From Paulinella micropora (Eukaryota > Cercozoa > Imbricatea > Euglyphida > Paulinellidae), in NCBI GenBank assembly GCA_019918135.1, contig WBZZ01002570.1:15001-79000 (forward strand): a stretch of DNA of 64,000 nt, read 5' to 3'. Below, in pieces: positions 39,115 through 49,070 of the stretch. The first letter of the stretch is position 1, and each line of letters starts with the position of its first letter. The position numbers and the translations under genes were made by a program. The notes under the pieces are model-generated. The model did no database searches and was not told where the DNA came from. It was given only the letters and a program-made list of their open reading frames with translations.

Positions 39115-39409
39115 GAGAACTGGGTCTAGACATGAACACCAATGTGTACCCCCCCGTGAGATCTTTCATCTTATAGACCTTTGTTGAGCGACGACGTAAC
39201 CAGCGAGAGCATTGAGCGTTGGCGGACCGTCCCCAAATTGCACAATACACAATCTTGAACATTTTGTTTGTCCCAGAACCAAAGCAGGAGCATGCAGCGG
39301 TTCTGAAATTCCCTGCACTGTCTTTTGCTAGCCGACTCTTCCACCACCGAACACAGCGCGTTTACTGCAAGATAACGGCACCAAATCCCAGACACACGAA
39401 AACCGAAAA

Positions 39410-40170
39410 AATGAAAATCACGACCAAACAACAAAACGAGGAATTTGCGCAGAACGAAAACACGAGATCGAAACACTGAATCACGACCAAGCCACGACAC
39501 GAGGAATGTATGCACAAAACGAAAACACGAAACCGAAACACGAAATCACGTCCAAGCTACGATACGAAAAATCTGCGCACAGAACGAAAATATGAAATCG
39601 AAACACGAAATCACGACGAGGCTACGGCACAAAAAATCTACGCACGGAACGAAAATACGAAATCGAAACACGAAATCACGACCAAGCCACGACATGAGAA
39701 ATCTGAGCACAAAACGAAAACACGAAATCGAAACATGAAATCACGACCAAGCCACGACACGAGGAAATCTGTGCACAGAACGAAAACATGAAATCGAAAC
39801 ACGAAATCACGACCAAACCGCGAAACGAGAAATCTGCGCACAGAACGAAAATACGAAATCGAAACACAAAATCACGACCAAGCTACGATACGAAAAATCT
39901 ACGCACGGAACTAAAATACGAAATCGAAACACGAAATCACGACGAGGCTACGGCACAATAAATCTGCGCACAGAACGAAAACACGAAATCGAAACATGAA
40001 ATCACGACCAAGCCACGACACGAGAAACCTGCGCACAAAAACGAAGACACGAAATCGAAACACGAAACCACGACGAGGCTACGACACAAAAAATCTGCGC
40101 ACAGAACGAAACGCACGAAATCGAAAATACGAAATCAAAGCGAGAAGCCAGGACAGGAATCAACACAGGA
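39410..40170. repeat. 65-bp minisatellite, about 11 copies
   Basis: Unit GCGCACAGAACGAAAACACG + AAATCGAAACACGAAATCAC + GACCAAGCCACGACACGAGA + AATCT. Since 65 is not a multiple of three, each copy shifts frame, so proteins read across it (Arg/Lys/Thr-rich on plus, Phe/Val/Cys-rich on minus) are artefacts. Variants with CTACGATACG, CTACGGCACA and CCACGACACG recur in the same order twice (~39548-39710 and ~39875-40035), a higher-order repeat. Confidence 0.95.
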
Positions 40171-40390
40171 AGTCTGAGACCCAAAAAAAATGATAACACA
40201 AGACGAAATCAGGAAACTTAGACTGAAAAGGAAAGCTAGGAAATAAAGACACAAAACACAAAAACAAGATTTTGTGACTGAGAAATCTAGATACAAAATT
40301 AAGACGCACCACCAGAAAACAAGCACGACAAAGGCTCTTCACTCGAGCACAACTTCCTTTTGGTTAAAAAATAATAATAATTTTAAAAAA
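40171..40390. other. A-rich flank of the minisatellite
   Basis: Degenerate A-rich continuation of the repeat; no gene. Confidence 0.5.
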
Positions 40391-40576
40391 ATGACACTTA
40401 TTTGGGCAAGGAAATCACCCGCAAAATACCGCCGTACCAAAAATTTTATGTGCACATTGTTCAAGTGTGACACGTGCATGTGGGCTCACAGGACCTTGCA
40501 AAAAAAGCTTTTCCGGAGCAATCCCGTTTGCAGACTCCCTGGAAAAATGACACTCTCTCAAGATTGCAACTCCTAG
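40391..40576 (+). CDS. Small basic Cys-containing protein, 61 aa
   Basis: ATG at 40391 after an AT-rich leader. The product has CTLFKCDTCMW at ~20-30 (C-x4-C-x2-C) and many Lys/Arg. It may be a small zinc-binding protein or chance; no family recognised. Confidence 0.3.
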   Translation: MTLIWARKSPAKYRRTKNFMCTLFKCDTCMWAHRTLQKKLFRSNPVCRLPGKMTLSQDCNS

Positions 40577-40698
40577 GCAGTGCCTAAGAATTCGCTGCAA
40601 CGTATTCGCCTCTAAAATGAGGGTTTTTGCTTCTGCAGTCTGGAAGGCCTAAGCAAAGAAAAAAAGTTCTGCAGTCAAAAAAAACGTACTTGGCTGTG

Positions 40699-40926
40699 CT
40701 AGCTTAGAATATGCTTTGCAAGTTTTGCAAAATATGATTGTACCTCCAAGAGTTGGCTGGCGTTAAGATCTAACGCGCCAATGACCAGCCTCTTCACTGG
40801 CAAAACAGCAAGTCTTGCTGTTGCTCGCAGCCAGAGCAAGGATGGTGATGGATGGGTTGTGAGCTTACGTGGATAGCTAGTCTTGATGATGGAAGGTTCT
40901 TTTGTAACCGTTGGAGGGTTCTGCAT
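40699..40926 (-). CDS. Hypothetical small protein, 75 aa
   Basis: ATG at 40926. Contains LLWLRATARLAVLPVKRLVI and LNASQLLEVQSYFAKLAKHI, amphipathic helices with no repeat content. No family recognised and no clear promoter. Confidence 0.3.
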   Translation of the reverse strand: MQNPPTVTKEPSIIKTSYPRKLTTHPSPSLLWLRATARLAVLPVKRLVIGALDLNASQLLEVQSYFAKLAKHILS

Positions 40927-41228
40927 AAGTTGCTCGGTCTCTTAGAGAGACCGCACGGCGCCCTTTTGCTTTTAGTGTGTGTCTACCCCTTTTTTGTGTG
41001 CTGTGCACAAAGGAAGCAAGCCCCCCCCCCCCCTCCAAACAAAACGGCTCGCTTCATGTTCTTGCTTTTTGCTTGCAGACGGATCTTGTATCATTTATTG
41101 AGCACAATGCCCTGGAATTGGTTTGAAACTACACTTCTTGCAAGTACTTATCTGTGAGTGCTCGCTCGGGGGGGGGGCGGCCTCCCCCCGAGTGTGTTTG
41201 CACAAAAAAGCCTTACGCCACTTTGTTA
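40927..41228. other. Intergenic, no gene seen
   Basis: Contains a C-run (~41022-41033) and a G/C-run palindrome (~41166-41190) just before the next gene. Confidence 0.5.
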
Positions 41229-42905
41229 ATGAGGCAGCGCAGACGCGCGGTAGCAAAGCACCTGCTGCCATCGTCGACGGCCGAGGGGGAGGCTGAGGAC
41301 GCGTCCCGGGCTAGGGCGCGCCGTGCTGCCAATCGCATGGCTGCACGAAATCACATCCTCCTAGCAGCTGCACCACGAGGGCGCAAGATTCGCAGCCGCC
41401 CCTTCACTGTGTCGAGCTTGACCCCTGCCTTACGAACGCCCGGGGCGCAGCGTGGGCGACGACGACGCTGTGGCACCGTTCCCCTGCCGAAGAAGAAGGG
41501 CGACGCTCAGACGGAGAGTAAATCAGCAACTTCCGCAGAGCGCGCGCGTCTTGCTAGCCCGGAGCCGCACTCGGGTGACGACGACGACGACAAGGACTGG
41601 GGTGGTCAGGAAAGTTCGCAAGGTGCGCACGAGGTAGAGATGCAAGTGGAGGGTGTGCAGGGTGAAGAGCCAGCTCTCTCACGGGTCGGGGGTGACATCA
41701 AGGGCGAGGGAGTCGAGCTGCAGCCAGGCGTGACCTCGCCGTCCTTCAAATTGCTTACGCCCTGCGGCCTGGACGATGAGTGTGCACCAGAAGACGGCAC
41801 AGGGGGGGCTCCACCGGCCCCCTGCGCGAGCGGGGGTGGGCTGCAGGAAGAAGAAGAAGACGGACAAGCCCCAGCACCTCTGCCCGACCTCCCCCAAGGT
41901 CAGAAATCAGGTGCAGCCTTGCTGTTGCTGGCGGACTCGGCGACGCGCTCCACTGTGTATGCTCCCAGCTCTCCTACCGCCTACTGCAGCGTCGCCAGAC
42001 CTCCGGAGAAGAAGCAGTACGACTGGGACAAGATTGCGCAGGCCACGGAGGCAAAGTGCCCCGGCTGCCTTCTGCGCATAGCGGCAGACGGCTGCCACCG
42101 CTGCGTCAGCTGCGACCGTGCCACCCACCCGTTTGACGCTTGCTCAGTGGCCATCGGCGAGGAGGGCCACGGGCAGGCGCGCATGTGTCTGCCTTGCAAC
42201 CAGGCTCAGCGCGCCGAGGCCAAACACCAGCGCCAGCAGCAGCACCAGAAGCAACAACAGCCGCAGCAGCAGCGCCTGCCCGCGGCCCCGCGCAAGTATT
42301 CGCGCTTCAACGCTTTACAGGGAGCCTTACCCAACTCATACAAAGCTGAGGTCAACCAGGCCCGCCTCGTCCTGGAGCAAGGAAAGTCTCTGTCCTCTCG
42401 CCGGATCTGGCGCGCCTCCGAGAAGAAGTGGCTTTGCTTGCGCAAGTCCTGCCTGCGAGCCAACGAATACGTCATACTCCCCGACGGGAAGGAGCAGCCG
42501 TGCCAGAACTGCGGCACGCCCATGCAGTACTGCAGGAGTCTGGACCCCACGGGCTACAAGTGGGGGGCGACTCGCTACACCTGCGCTACTTACGGCTGCA
42601 AGGCAGTGGCGACTACCTTCTGTATGCCCAGCTGGGAGTGCTTTTGCAGCGTCTGCGGCGTGGTGGAGCTGCAGGCCGCCGCTGCGTACATCAACAGCCC
42701 ATGTGTCGTCTGCGACCAGACCAGCGTCAGGCTCAGCGGAGATCTACTGGTGCCCCTTTGCTCTGGTTGCCCCGTCCCCGTGCCCGACTCGGAGAGGCTG
42801 AAAGCGGCTGAACCTCGTGCCCCCTCTCAGTCCCGCACACGCGCAGGCGAAGAAGAAGTAGAACAAGAAGAGCTCCAGGAGGATGACAACACGGACTCCG
42901 ATTAA
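41229..42905 (+). CDS. Cys-rich zinc-binding protein with disordered N-terminus, 558 aa
   Basis: First ATG at 41229. The first ~270 residues are basic, then acidic and proline-rich (predicted disordered). A treble-clef-like cluster follows (CPGCLLRIAADGCHRCVSC ... CLPC), then a Gln-rich stretch, and then at least three CxxC pairs in the C-terminal third (CQNCGTPMQYC, CFCSVCG, CVVCD). An acidic tail ends the protein. The arrangement recalls RING/PHD or zinc-ribbon regulators, but the spacings do not let me name one. A nuclear or nucleic-acid role is inference. Confidence 0.7.
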   Translation: MRQRRRAVAKHLLPSSTAEGEAEDASRARARRAANRMAARNHILLAAAPRGRKIRSRPFTVSSLTPALRTPGAQRGRRRRCGTVPLPKKKGDAQTESKSATSAERARLASPEPHSGDDDDDKDWGGQESSQGAHEVEMQVEGVQGEEPALSRVGGDIKGEGVELQPGVTSPSFKLLTPCGLDDECAPEDGTGGAPPAPCASGGGLQEEEEDGQAPAPLPDLPQGQKSGAALLLLADSATRSTVYAPSSPTAYCSVARPPEKKQYDWDKIAQATEAKCPGCLLRIAADGCHRCVSCDRATHPFDACSVAIGEEGHGQARMCLPCNQAQRAEAKHQRQQQHQKQQQPQQQRLPAAPRKYSRFNALQGALPNSYKAEVNQARLVLEQGKSLSSRRIWRASEKKWLCLRKSCLRANEYVILPDGKEQPCQNCGTPMQYCRSLDPTGYKWGATRYTCATYGCKAVATTFCMPSWECFCSVCGVVELQAAAAYINSPCVVCDQTSVRLSGDLLVPLCSGCPVPVPDSERLKAAEPRAPSQSRTRAGEEEVEQEELQEDDNTDSD

Positions 42906-43328
42906 AGTGGGGGGAGGGAGAGTCAATGCTTGTTTAGTCTTTTTAATTCAATCAATAAAATGTCTTTGCTCCCTTTGGGTGTTACTATAAAAGTAAAAGA
43001 AACTCCTTTTTTGAAAAAATACAAGCTGTGCTGCGCGTGACTCGTTGCCCGCCGTGTTTTTTCGGGGTGCTATCTACGGCTATTTGTGTGCTGATAATGT
43101 ACAAAAAAGAAATAATAATAAAAAATCACTGACAAATTTTTAATCTTGGCACTGAAAACTTAACCTTGCGGAAAGAGACCGGAGCGTCCCGTTCATTTGG
43201 CGCTAAGTTTTTCACGACTATATCACTCCCAGGATTTGACCATATCACACCACTCCCCCCCTCTCCGAGGAGCAGGGCAGGAAACTTTCAAGGGGCCGGG
43301 GGGGGGGCGCGACACACACACACACACA
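42906..43328. other. 3' region with poly(A) signal and repeats
   Basis: CAATCAATAAAATG at ~42950 is the likely poly(A) signal of the preceding gene. A 3'-end element lies at 43097-43158. Then come a reversed GGAGCGTCCCGTTCATTTGG repeat and a (CA)n tract (~43312-43328). Confidence 0.55.
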
Positions 43329-44569
43329 CTACACAGTCTGCTCCTTGTACCACCTCCAGATTTCCAAGAGCAAGATGTACATGGCGGTCTTGACATTGTA
43401 TGCACTGTCCATGCTGTTATATTGGGTTTGGCAGGTGCTAAAGTCTGTGGCAACGTCCTTGCGCACACCTGATACCACTGCGACGTGCCCCCCAGTTTCA
43501 GCCAGCAGCAGCAAAGCCTGCCGCTCGGTATCTGTCTCGGTTTGTGGGTGCGAAGCCATGTGCACCATGTAACGATGGATGTCTACTCTGCGGTCTGCCA
43601 CTACGACCAAACCGAAGCCCCTGTCGTACTTGTTGTTGCCATCGGCGTCGCTGACATCTATCAACATGCAGTACCGTGTCCCGTACCTGCTGTCGACGAA
43701 CGGGTACACGGCCATGTGCGCGGCAATCGAACTGCCGAGCTGCACCCCCCTGCAGTTTCCATTGTTGTTTAGCAGAGCCCGCATAGCCGCTCGCAGATCC
43801 ACCGCTTCGTTGCTGTTGGGGTACTGCGCACTCGAGAACGAGGCCTTGGGCATGTAGCGGCTCTGATAGCATTCGGCTATGGCGGCCAAGGTGGTGCGTC
43901 CGGCGACACATTCGATAGTACCAGCGGAGGGGCTGCGCGCGGGGGCAGGAGAGGGGCTAGTTGTGGGTAGCAAGGGCCCCCCACACATGCCGGTGGTAGA
44001 GTTTGCCACCCAGCCCGCGGCGCACTGCGCAGGAAAAACAGCTTTGAGGGGGCTGCGGGCTGGGTGGTGGGGCCGGACAAGGAGTCTTTTTTACGCAACG
44101 AGAGCGTTTCCAGCGGGAATAGAAAATACCCGCTGGGAAGCTCTCCGATGGCCAAACCCGTAGCGCAGACTTGGTCCTGCGGAATGCAGTTGACGAGCCG
44201 TGCAAAGCTCTGGTCGTACCCAATTACAGTGCAATCGCTCACAAGAGGAGTGGCGGTCTTCAGAGGGGTGGCCCCGCTCCTGCTCATCGTATCCGCCAGA
44301 AGCCACGCGCGCCGGCAAGGCGCGGCCCCTCCACCATAAGCGGCTTCGTTTGTTGAAGCGCCGTTGGCACAGGTGATAAATGCATCCAAGCTCGTACAGG
44401 TAGTGGACGCGCCGCGCCAGTCGAGCCAGTACGGTACAGGCAGCTTCTGTTGGGAAATCGCCGCGACGCTGCTGCTGACAGTACTAGCATTAGTCACGAC
44501 CTTGCAGACAAAAGCGCCGTCCACCAGCGCAGCTCGCACTAGCACCCGCCACCACCACCACCACACCAT
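43329..44569 (-). CDS. Secreted or membrane-anchored protein, interrupted
   Basis: ATG at 44569 begins a poly-Trp start (MVWWWWWRVLVRAALVDGAF) that serves as signal peptide or anchor. The mature part has scattered cysteines (CTSLDAFITC, CTVIGYD, CIPQDQVC), then a Pro/Ser-rich hinge (LLPTTSPSPAPARSPSAGT), then a globular end (RYCMLIDVSDADGNNKYDRG ... AMYILLLEIWRWYKEQ). The reading frame appears interrupted about once near the hinge. No family recognised; an extracellular or virion-surface role is inference. Confidence 0.55.
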
Positions 44570-44934
44570 GGACGACCTCCGCCTGGGTCGCGGTTGTATC
44601 AAACCTGGTGTCTCTTGTTTAATTTCTTACCTCTATCTATCTCGCTCAAGTAGAGGGGTCGGGTCTTCCCCCCCTTTCCCCCCAGCCGCCTGGCGTTTAG
44701 TCGCCTCCTTAAAGTCTTTTAATTCATCAAGAAAATGTCTTTGCTCCCCTTGGAAGCGCCAAGAAAGTACAAGAAAAAAATGTAATTAAAAAAGTTTTGA
44801 CAAAAAAGAAGTGGAGGCGTTGCATGTATTTTTTATTTTTTTTTTGTAGCTTCTGTGCCCTAGCGGTCGTTTTCCAGCAGAAAAAACCGCGCGCCAAATT
44901 TTTTGTTGTGTGTTTCCCCGGAAAACCTACCGGC
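44570..44934. other. Intergenic
   Basis: Includes a copy (44712-44755) of the 3' sequence found after the Cys-rich gene (CTTTTAATTCAT...AAAATGTCTTTGCTCCC) and the GCGGTCGTTTTCCAGCAGAA repeat. No gene. Confidence 0.5.
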
Positions 44935-46090
44935 TCCCGGAGGGTAGGGTGCGTGATACGGTCGAAGAAGGCAGTACGTCTTAGCCTTCCCGGGGAAACA
45001 GTAGTAAGCGCCAATTTGGCGCCAAAATCTACTTGCGCAAAGGAAAATCCCACACAGACGCTCGGCTGGGCCACCGTGAGGAAAGACGTCCTCCCCCTCC
45101 CTCTCACTCTCGTCGCCCCTCTCACTTTCGTCGCCCCTCTCACCTTCGTCGCCCCTCTCACCTTTGTCGCCCCGCTCCCCTTTGCTCTGCACCTCCCTGC
45201 CTCTAGGGAAGGTGAGAGGGCCGAAAAACATTTTCGTGTGAGTAAAAGGCGTACCGTTTCTCTCCGCGGGAAAACGCCCAATTTCTCTGCTAGCCTCCGG
45301 AACGGCCGGTTCATTTGGCGCCAAATTGTGCCATCCGGAGGTAGGGTGCGTGATACGGTTGAAAAAGGCAGTATGTCTTAGCCTTCCCGGAGAAACAGCC
45401 GTAAGCGCCTATTTAGCGCCAAAATCTACTTGCGCAAAAAGAAAACCCCACACAGACGCTCGGCTGGGCCGCCGTGAGGAAGACGTCCTCCCCCTCCCTC
45501 TCACCCTCGTCGCCCCTCTCACTTTCGTCGCCCCTCTCACATTCGTCGCCCCTCTCACATTCGTCGCCCCTCTCACATTTGTCGCCCCTGTCACATTTGT
45601 CGCCCCGCTCCCCTTTGTCGCCCCTCTCACCTTTGTCGCCCCTCTCACCTTTGTCGCCCCGCTCCCCTTTGCTCTGCACCTCCCTGCCTCTAGGGAAGGT
45701 GAGAGGGCCGAAAAACATTTTCGTGCGAGTAAAAGGCGTACCGTTTCTCTCCGCGGGAAAACGCCCCAATTTCTTTGCTACCCTCCGGAACGGCCGGTTC
45801 ATTTGGCACCAAATTGTGCCGTCCGGAGGTAGGGTGCGTGATACGGTTGAAAAAGGCACTGCCAGTACGTCTTAGCCTTCCCGGGGAAACAGCCGTAAGC
45901 GCCAATTTAGCGCCAAAATCTACTTGCGCAAAAAGAAAACCCCACACAGACGCTCGGCTGGGCCGCCGTGAGGAAGACCTGTTGTAGCCCTCCCTCTCAC
46001 TCTCGTCGCCCCTCTCACTTTCGTCGCCCCTGTCACATTTGTCGCCCCGCTCCCCTTTGCTCTGCACCTCCCTGCCTCTAGGGAAGGCGA
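44935..46090. repeat. E2F-site tandem array 3
   Basis: About three ~410-bp units with TTTGGCGCCAAA or close variants at ~45011, 45313, 45409, 45799 and 45903. The middle unit has the longest 18-bp minisatellite (about nine copies, ~45490-45660). Same orientation as arrays 1 and 2, 30 kb away. Confidence 0.85.
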
Positions 46091-47351
46091 GTGCCCCAAG
46101 TGTAAGACCGTCGAGCTTTAATTCAGCGTATTCTTTTTCGCACTCTCTTGGCGCGCGAGCAGAGAACAGACGGTTCCGGCTAGGGTTCTAACATACTAGG
46201 CTACCGCAGCAACATGACGTGGGCCGGATGCCGCGGCAGCCTGAGGGTGCCGTTGCAAGTGTCAAGTGTAATGCCTTGTCGAGTTTTAATTCAGCGTGGA
46301 CTTTTCTTGCACTTTCTTGGCGCCTACTCCCCCTGTCCTTTCCCTTTCCCTCTCCCTCTCTTAGTTCTCAATGCCAAGCCTGAGATTTTGTCAGGGATTT
46401 TTTTATTTTTTTGTACACCGGCGAAGCGCGCCCCTGCCCTCCCCCTTTCCGCTCCCGCCGAGCTTTAATTCAGCGCATTCTTTTTCGCACTCCCTTGACG
46501 CTCCTACCCCTCCCCTTTCCCTGCTCCTTGAGCCCCCGGGCTCAGGGGGCTCAGAGGGGGGGAAGAAAGAAGGGAGAGGGGTGGGGCGCCCCCCCCCCCC
46601 TTGGTGGGCTCCAAAAAAAAGTTTACTTATTGTTGCCCCTCCGCTCCGAGGAGGGAGGAAGATGTGCCGCGTGCTGTTCTTTCTCTCTTCCAACTGCTTG
46701 CCGGTCTCAGAATGAATCGCGTGTTTGTATCTTCTGTAGCCCGGGCGCTAAGCTTCATTAGCCGCAAACTCTTGTGCTAAGCCATGGCACGAACAGGACG
46801 CCGTCGGAGTAGTGAGGCTTTTGTCCTGGCGCTTGACCACCGCCCGTCCATCCGCCGCAGGGTCGTACTGAGGGCACGGTGCTCCGCTCCTTGTTTTCAG
46901 TGCCAAGACTACAACTCTGTCATGGATTTTTGTAATTTTTTTGTACACCGGCGAAGCGCGCCCCCTTCTTCCTCCCTTCCACTTTTTCTACCCCCGTCTG
47001 TTCTCTTTGTGGTCAGGCAAAAAATCTCAGCAGATCTTTTATATCTTTCCGAACTTGCGCACGGTGGCTGAGCCATGGCGCGGACAGGACGCCGTCAAGC
47101 TTTCAGCGTTAAATTCTCTCTATCTCCTAATTCTCAGTGTCAAATATAAGACCTTGTCGAGTTTTAATTCGGCGTTGACTTCAGGACACCCTGCGCGCAT
47201 GCCACCAAGCCGGTGACAACGAGGTCCGCATGTAAAGAGTCTGGCCTGGGGCAGGTCAGCGTGACTTTTCAAGGATGTCGGAATTTAAGTTCCTGTTGTT
47301 TGAAAAGTACCGCGCCCGCCACCCCAGCTCAGCGCGTCGTTACCGAAGCAG
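46091..47351. other. Repeat-rich intergenic region
   Basis: Reversed 3'-end elements at ~46370-46430 and ~46898-46968, AATTAAA elements, TTGAGCCCCCGGGCTCAGGG inverted repeats, a block at 46186-46262 that recurs inverted at 57866-57940, and the duplicated 47112-47300 block. No intact gene. Confidence 0.6.
47112..47300. repeat. Segmental repeat shared with 52830-53130
   Basis: TCTCTCTATCTCCTAATTCT, the TAATTCGGCGT element, GACTTCAGGACA and GTGACTTTTCAAGGATGTCG match in the same order; this copy is ~75 bases shorter inside. Confidence 0.8.
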
Positions 47352-47498
47352 ATGTACATTCCCTTTTCTCTGTTAGATGAAAACAGGCAATATGAGAAAT
47401 TTCTTGTCTGCTTTATTGCATCTTCGCAAAATGTACCCGCGCTTCGGCCTTGGACGTCTGCGACAGATGGTGCTGCTCAACTGACGAAAGTCGTTTAG
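47352..47498 (+). CDS. Possible small protein, 48 aa
   Basis: ATG 47352 to TAG 47498. Product MYIPFSLLDENRQYEKFLVC continues with a polar tail; no low complexity. No supporting homologue or signal; could be chance. Confidence 0.25.
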   Translation: MYIPFSLLDENRQYEKFLVCFIASSQNVPALRPWTSATDGAAQLTKVV

Positions 47499-47563
47499 CT
47501 CACTGGCGACTACTCTTTTGTTTTAAAATCGCGGAGCCATGCTAATTTTCTTTTTAATCAAAC

Positions 47564-48619
47564 TCACCCCCGGTCGTAAACATCTTGCATCGCGTACAGG
47601 AATGGCTGCAACAGCCCCGGCACCCAGTCACGCACCTCGGATTGCAGCGCGTCGCCCGGACGGCAACTGTGCCAGTCGCGGCGCGCCCGCAGCCAGTCGT
47701 TGAGCGCGGCCTCGGCCGCCTGGCACAATTCGCGCCCGGTGCGGGTGTCGTCGTCGTCGTCGTCCCTGAAGTTCGCATCGCACGCCAGCTCCAACACCAA
47801 CCGCTGCAGGACGAGGCGCATGGCCGTGAGGTCGTCGGGCGGGGCCCCCTTGCGGCGCTCCCGCCAGTAGCTCTGCGGCGTGCCCAGCCGCACCGCCTGC
47901 CTGAGCGCGGCGCCCCGGCACTCCCGCCGGTGGGCCGAGCGCCAGTGTGCGTTCTGGCACACGCTGTTGCAATACAGCCTGGCGTGGCACGAGCCGCAGG
48001 AGCGCAGCCCCGTGGCCCCCGCGCGGCCGCAGGCGGCACAGCACAGCGGCGGGAGACGGTCTGCCGGACCGCCCGTTATCGCGCTCCCTGAACTTTCTTG
48101 ACCGTCTGGTCGTCTCAAGGTCAGCGAGGCCAGGGCCGTGTGCACATTGTCGGGATCCTCCCTGATGTCCACGAGCGCGGAACTCACTACCAAGACCAGC
48201 TCTGAGCTGGTGGGCGGCGCGCTGTGCGCGAGGACGTCGCGCAGGGGCCTCGACTCGGGCTGGGCCAGTTGTTCCGCGGAGATGTGCTGCACTGCCAGGC
48301 TATCGCCGTCCCGCCCCAAGCGCAGGTACAGGAGCCTGCTGTCGGCGGCCACAGGCACACAAGGCGCCAGGGTGTCGTACCACAGGAGGGGCTCCCGGCA
48401 CATCTTGCGCAGGAAACGGCGCAGGCGCTTGAACTCCTTGACCACCTGCGACCCCGAGTAGCAGATCTTCCGGTGCGTTCGTTTCCAGTCTTCCTTCTGG
48501 CACCGCGGGCTGCAGTACGTTGCGTAGCGGCAGCGTCCGCACCTGCGGACGCGCATTGGGACTTGCGCTTTATTTGGGCACGAGAGGCTGAAGCACCGGC
48601 CCTTGTCGGAAATCTCCAT
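47564..48619 (-). CDS. Double MYND zinc-finger protein, 351 aa
   Basis: ATG at 48619; sequence before it in frame is repeat-derived. MYND 1 at ~8-53 (CFSLSCPN...CGRCRYATYC...RCQKEDWKRTHRKIC) and MYND 2 at ~190-230 (CAACGRAG...CGSCHARLYC...CQNAHWRSAHRREC) both keep the C-C-C-C-C-C-H-C ligands. A helical region and a C-terminal helix-rich end surround an Asp-run from GTC triplets. MYND fingers bind proline-rich peptides, often in chromatin regulators. A one-finger MYND gene lies 270 bases upstream on the same strand. Confidence 0.85.
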   Translation of the reverse strand: MEISDKGRCFSLSCPNKAQVPMRVRRCGRCRYATYCSPRCQKEDWKRTHRKICYSGSQVVKEFKRLRRFLRKMCREPLLWYDTLAPCVPVAADSRLLYLRLGRDGDSLAVQHISAEQLAQPESRPLRDVLAHSAPPTSSELVLVVSSALVDIREDPDNVHTALASLTLRRPDGQESSGSAITGGPADRLPPLCCAACGRAGATGLRSCGSCHARLYCNSVCQNAHWRSAHRRECRGAALRQAVRLGTPQSYWRERRKGAPPDDLTAMRLVLQRLVLELACDANFRDDDDDDTRTGRELCQAAEAALNDWLRARRDWHSCRPGDALQSEVRDWVPGLLQPFLYAMQDVYDRG

Positions 48620-48825
48620 GGCGCGATTAGGGCTGCCCAGGAGAAAGATCTTTGCAGCTTTCAGCAGCAAGTGCAACAGTGGTGGGAAAGGGGGCGTCCC
48701 CCCCCCCTGTTTTTTTTCCCGCACAGCCCCTCCCTCCGGCGTAGACATACTAGTGTTCCTGAACATTTTGTGGCAAGATTTTTCTCTTTCTCTTTTTTCT
48801 CTTCTTTTTTTTGGCAAATTTTCGA

Positions 48826-48893
48826 ACGCCAAGTGCCAAGATTGAAACTTTTGGCAGGGATTTTTATTAATTTTTTTTTGTACATTTTTAGCG
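48826..48893 (-). terminator. 3'-end element of the small MYND gene
   Basis: On the minus strand it reads AAAAATGTACAAAAAAAAAT, AATAAAAATCCCTGCCAAAA and TTTCAATCTTGGCACTTGGC, overlapping the stop of the small MYND gene. Confidence 0.65.
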
Positions 48894-49070
48894 CTGCGTG
48901 CTGCTGGAAGCGCTTGCTGCCACACTGCGGCATTCGTGCTTGTGAATCGACCAATCGCTTCTCTGGTGCTCAACCCCACAATAGACCTTCACAAGGCAGC
49001 GCGCGCATTTTCGCACCCCGCCAGCACACCCTTCCACGGAACACACTGTCTCCAGCTCCACGGGACTCAT
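48888..49070 (-). CDS. Single MYND-finger miniprotein, 60 aa
   Basis: ATG at 49070. Almost the whole protein is one MYND finger (CSVEGCAGG...CARCLVKVYC...HQRSDWSIHKHEC) with a short Ser/Ala tail. All zinc ligands appear present. Its own 3'-end element shows it is an independent gene, not a remnant of the larger MYND gene next to it. It could act as a competitor of full-length MYND proteins (inference). Confidence 0.7.
   Translation of the reverse strand: MSPVELETVCSVEGCAGGVRKCARCLVKVYCGVEHQRSDWSIHKHECRSVAASASSSTQR

Noticed and set aside
39410-40170. CRISPR-like appearance of regularly spaced repeats
   Set aside because: The units are contiguous 65-bp tandem copies with no unique spacers, and no cas genes are present.
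44727-46067. Long minus-strand frames in the E2F arrays with RGD-containing or collagen-like hexapeptide repeats
   Set aside because: The open frame differs between units, the sequence is an 18-bp minisatellite in a dispersed repeat, and starts and stops are not conserved.
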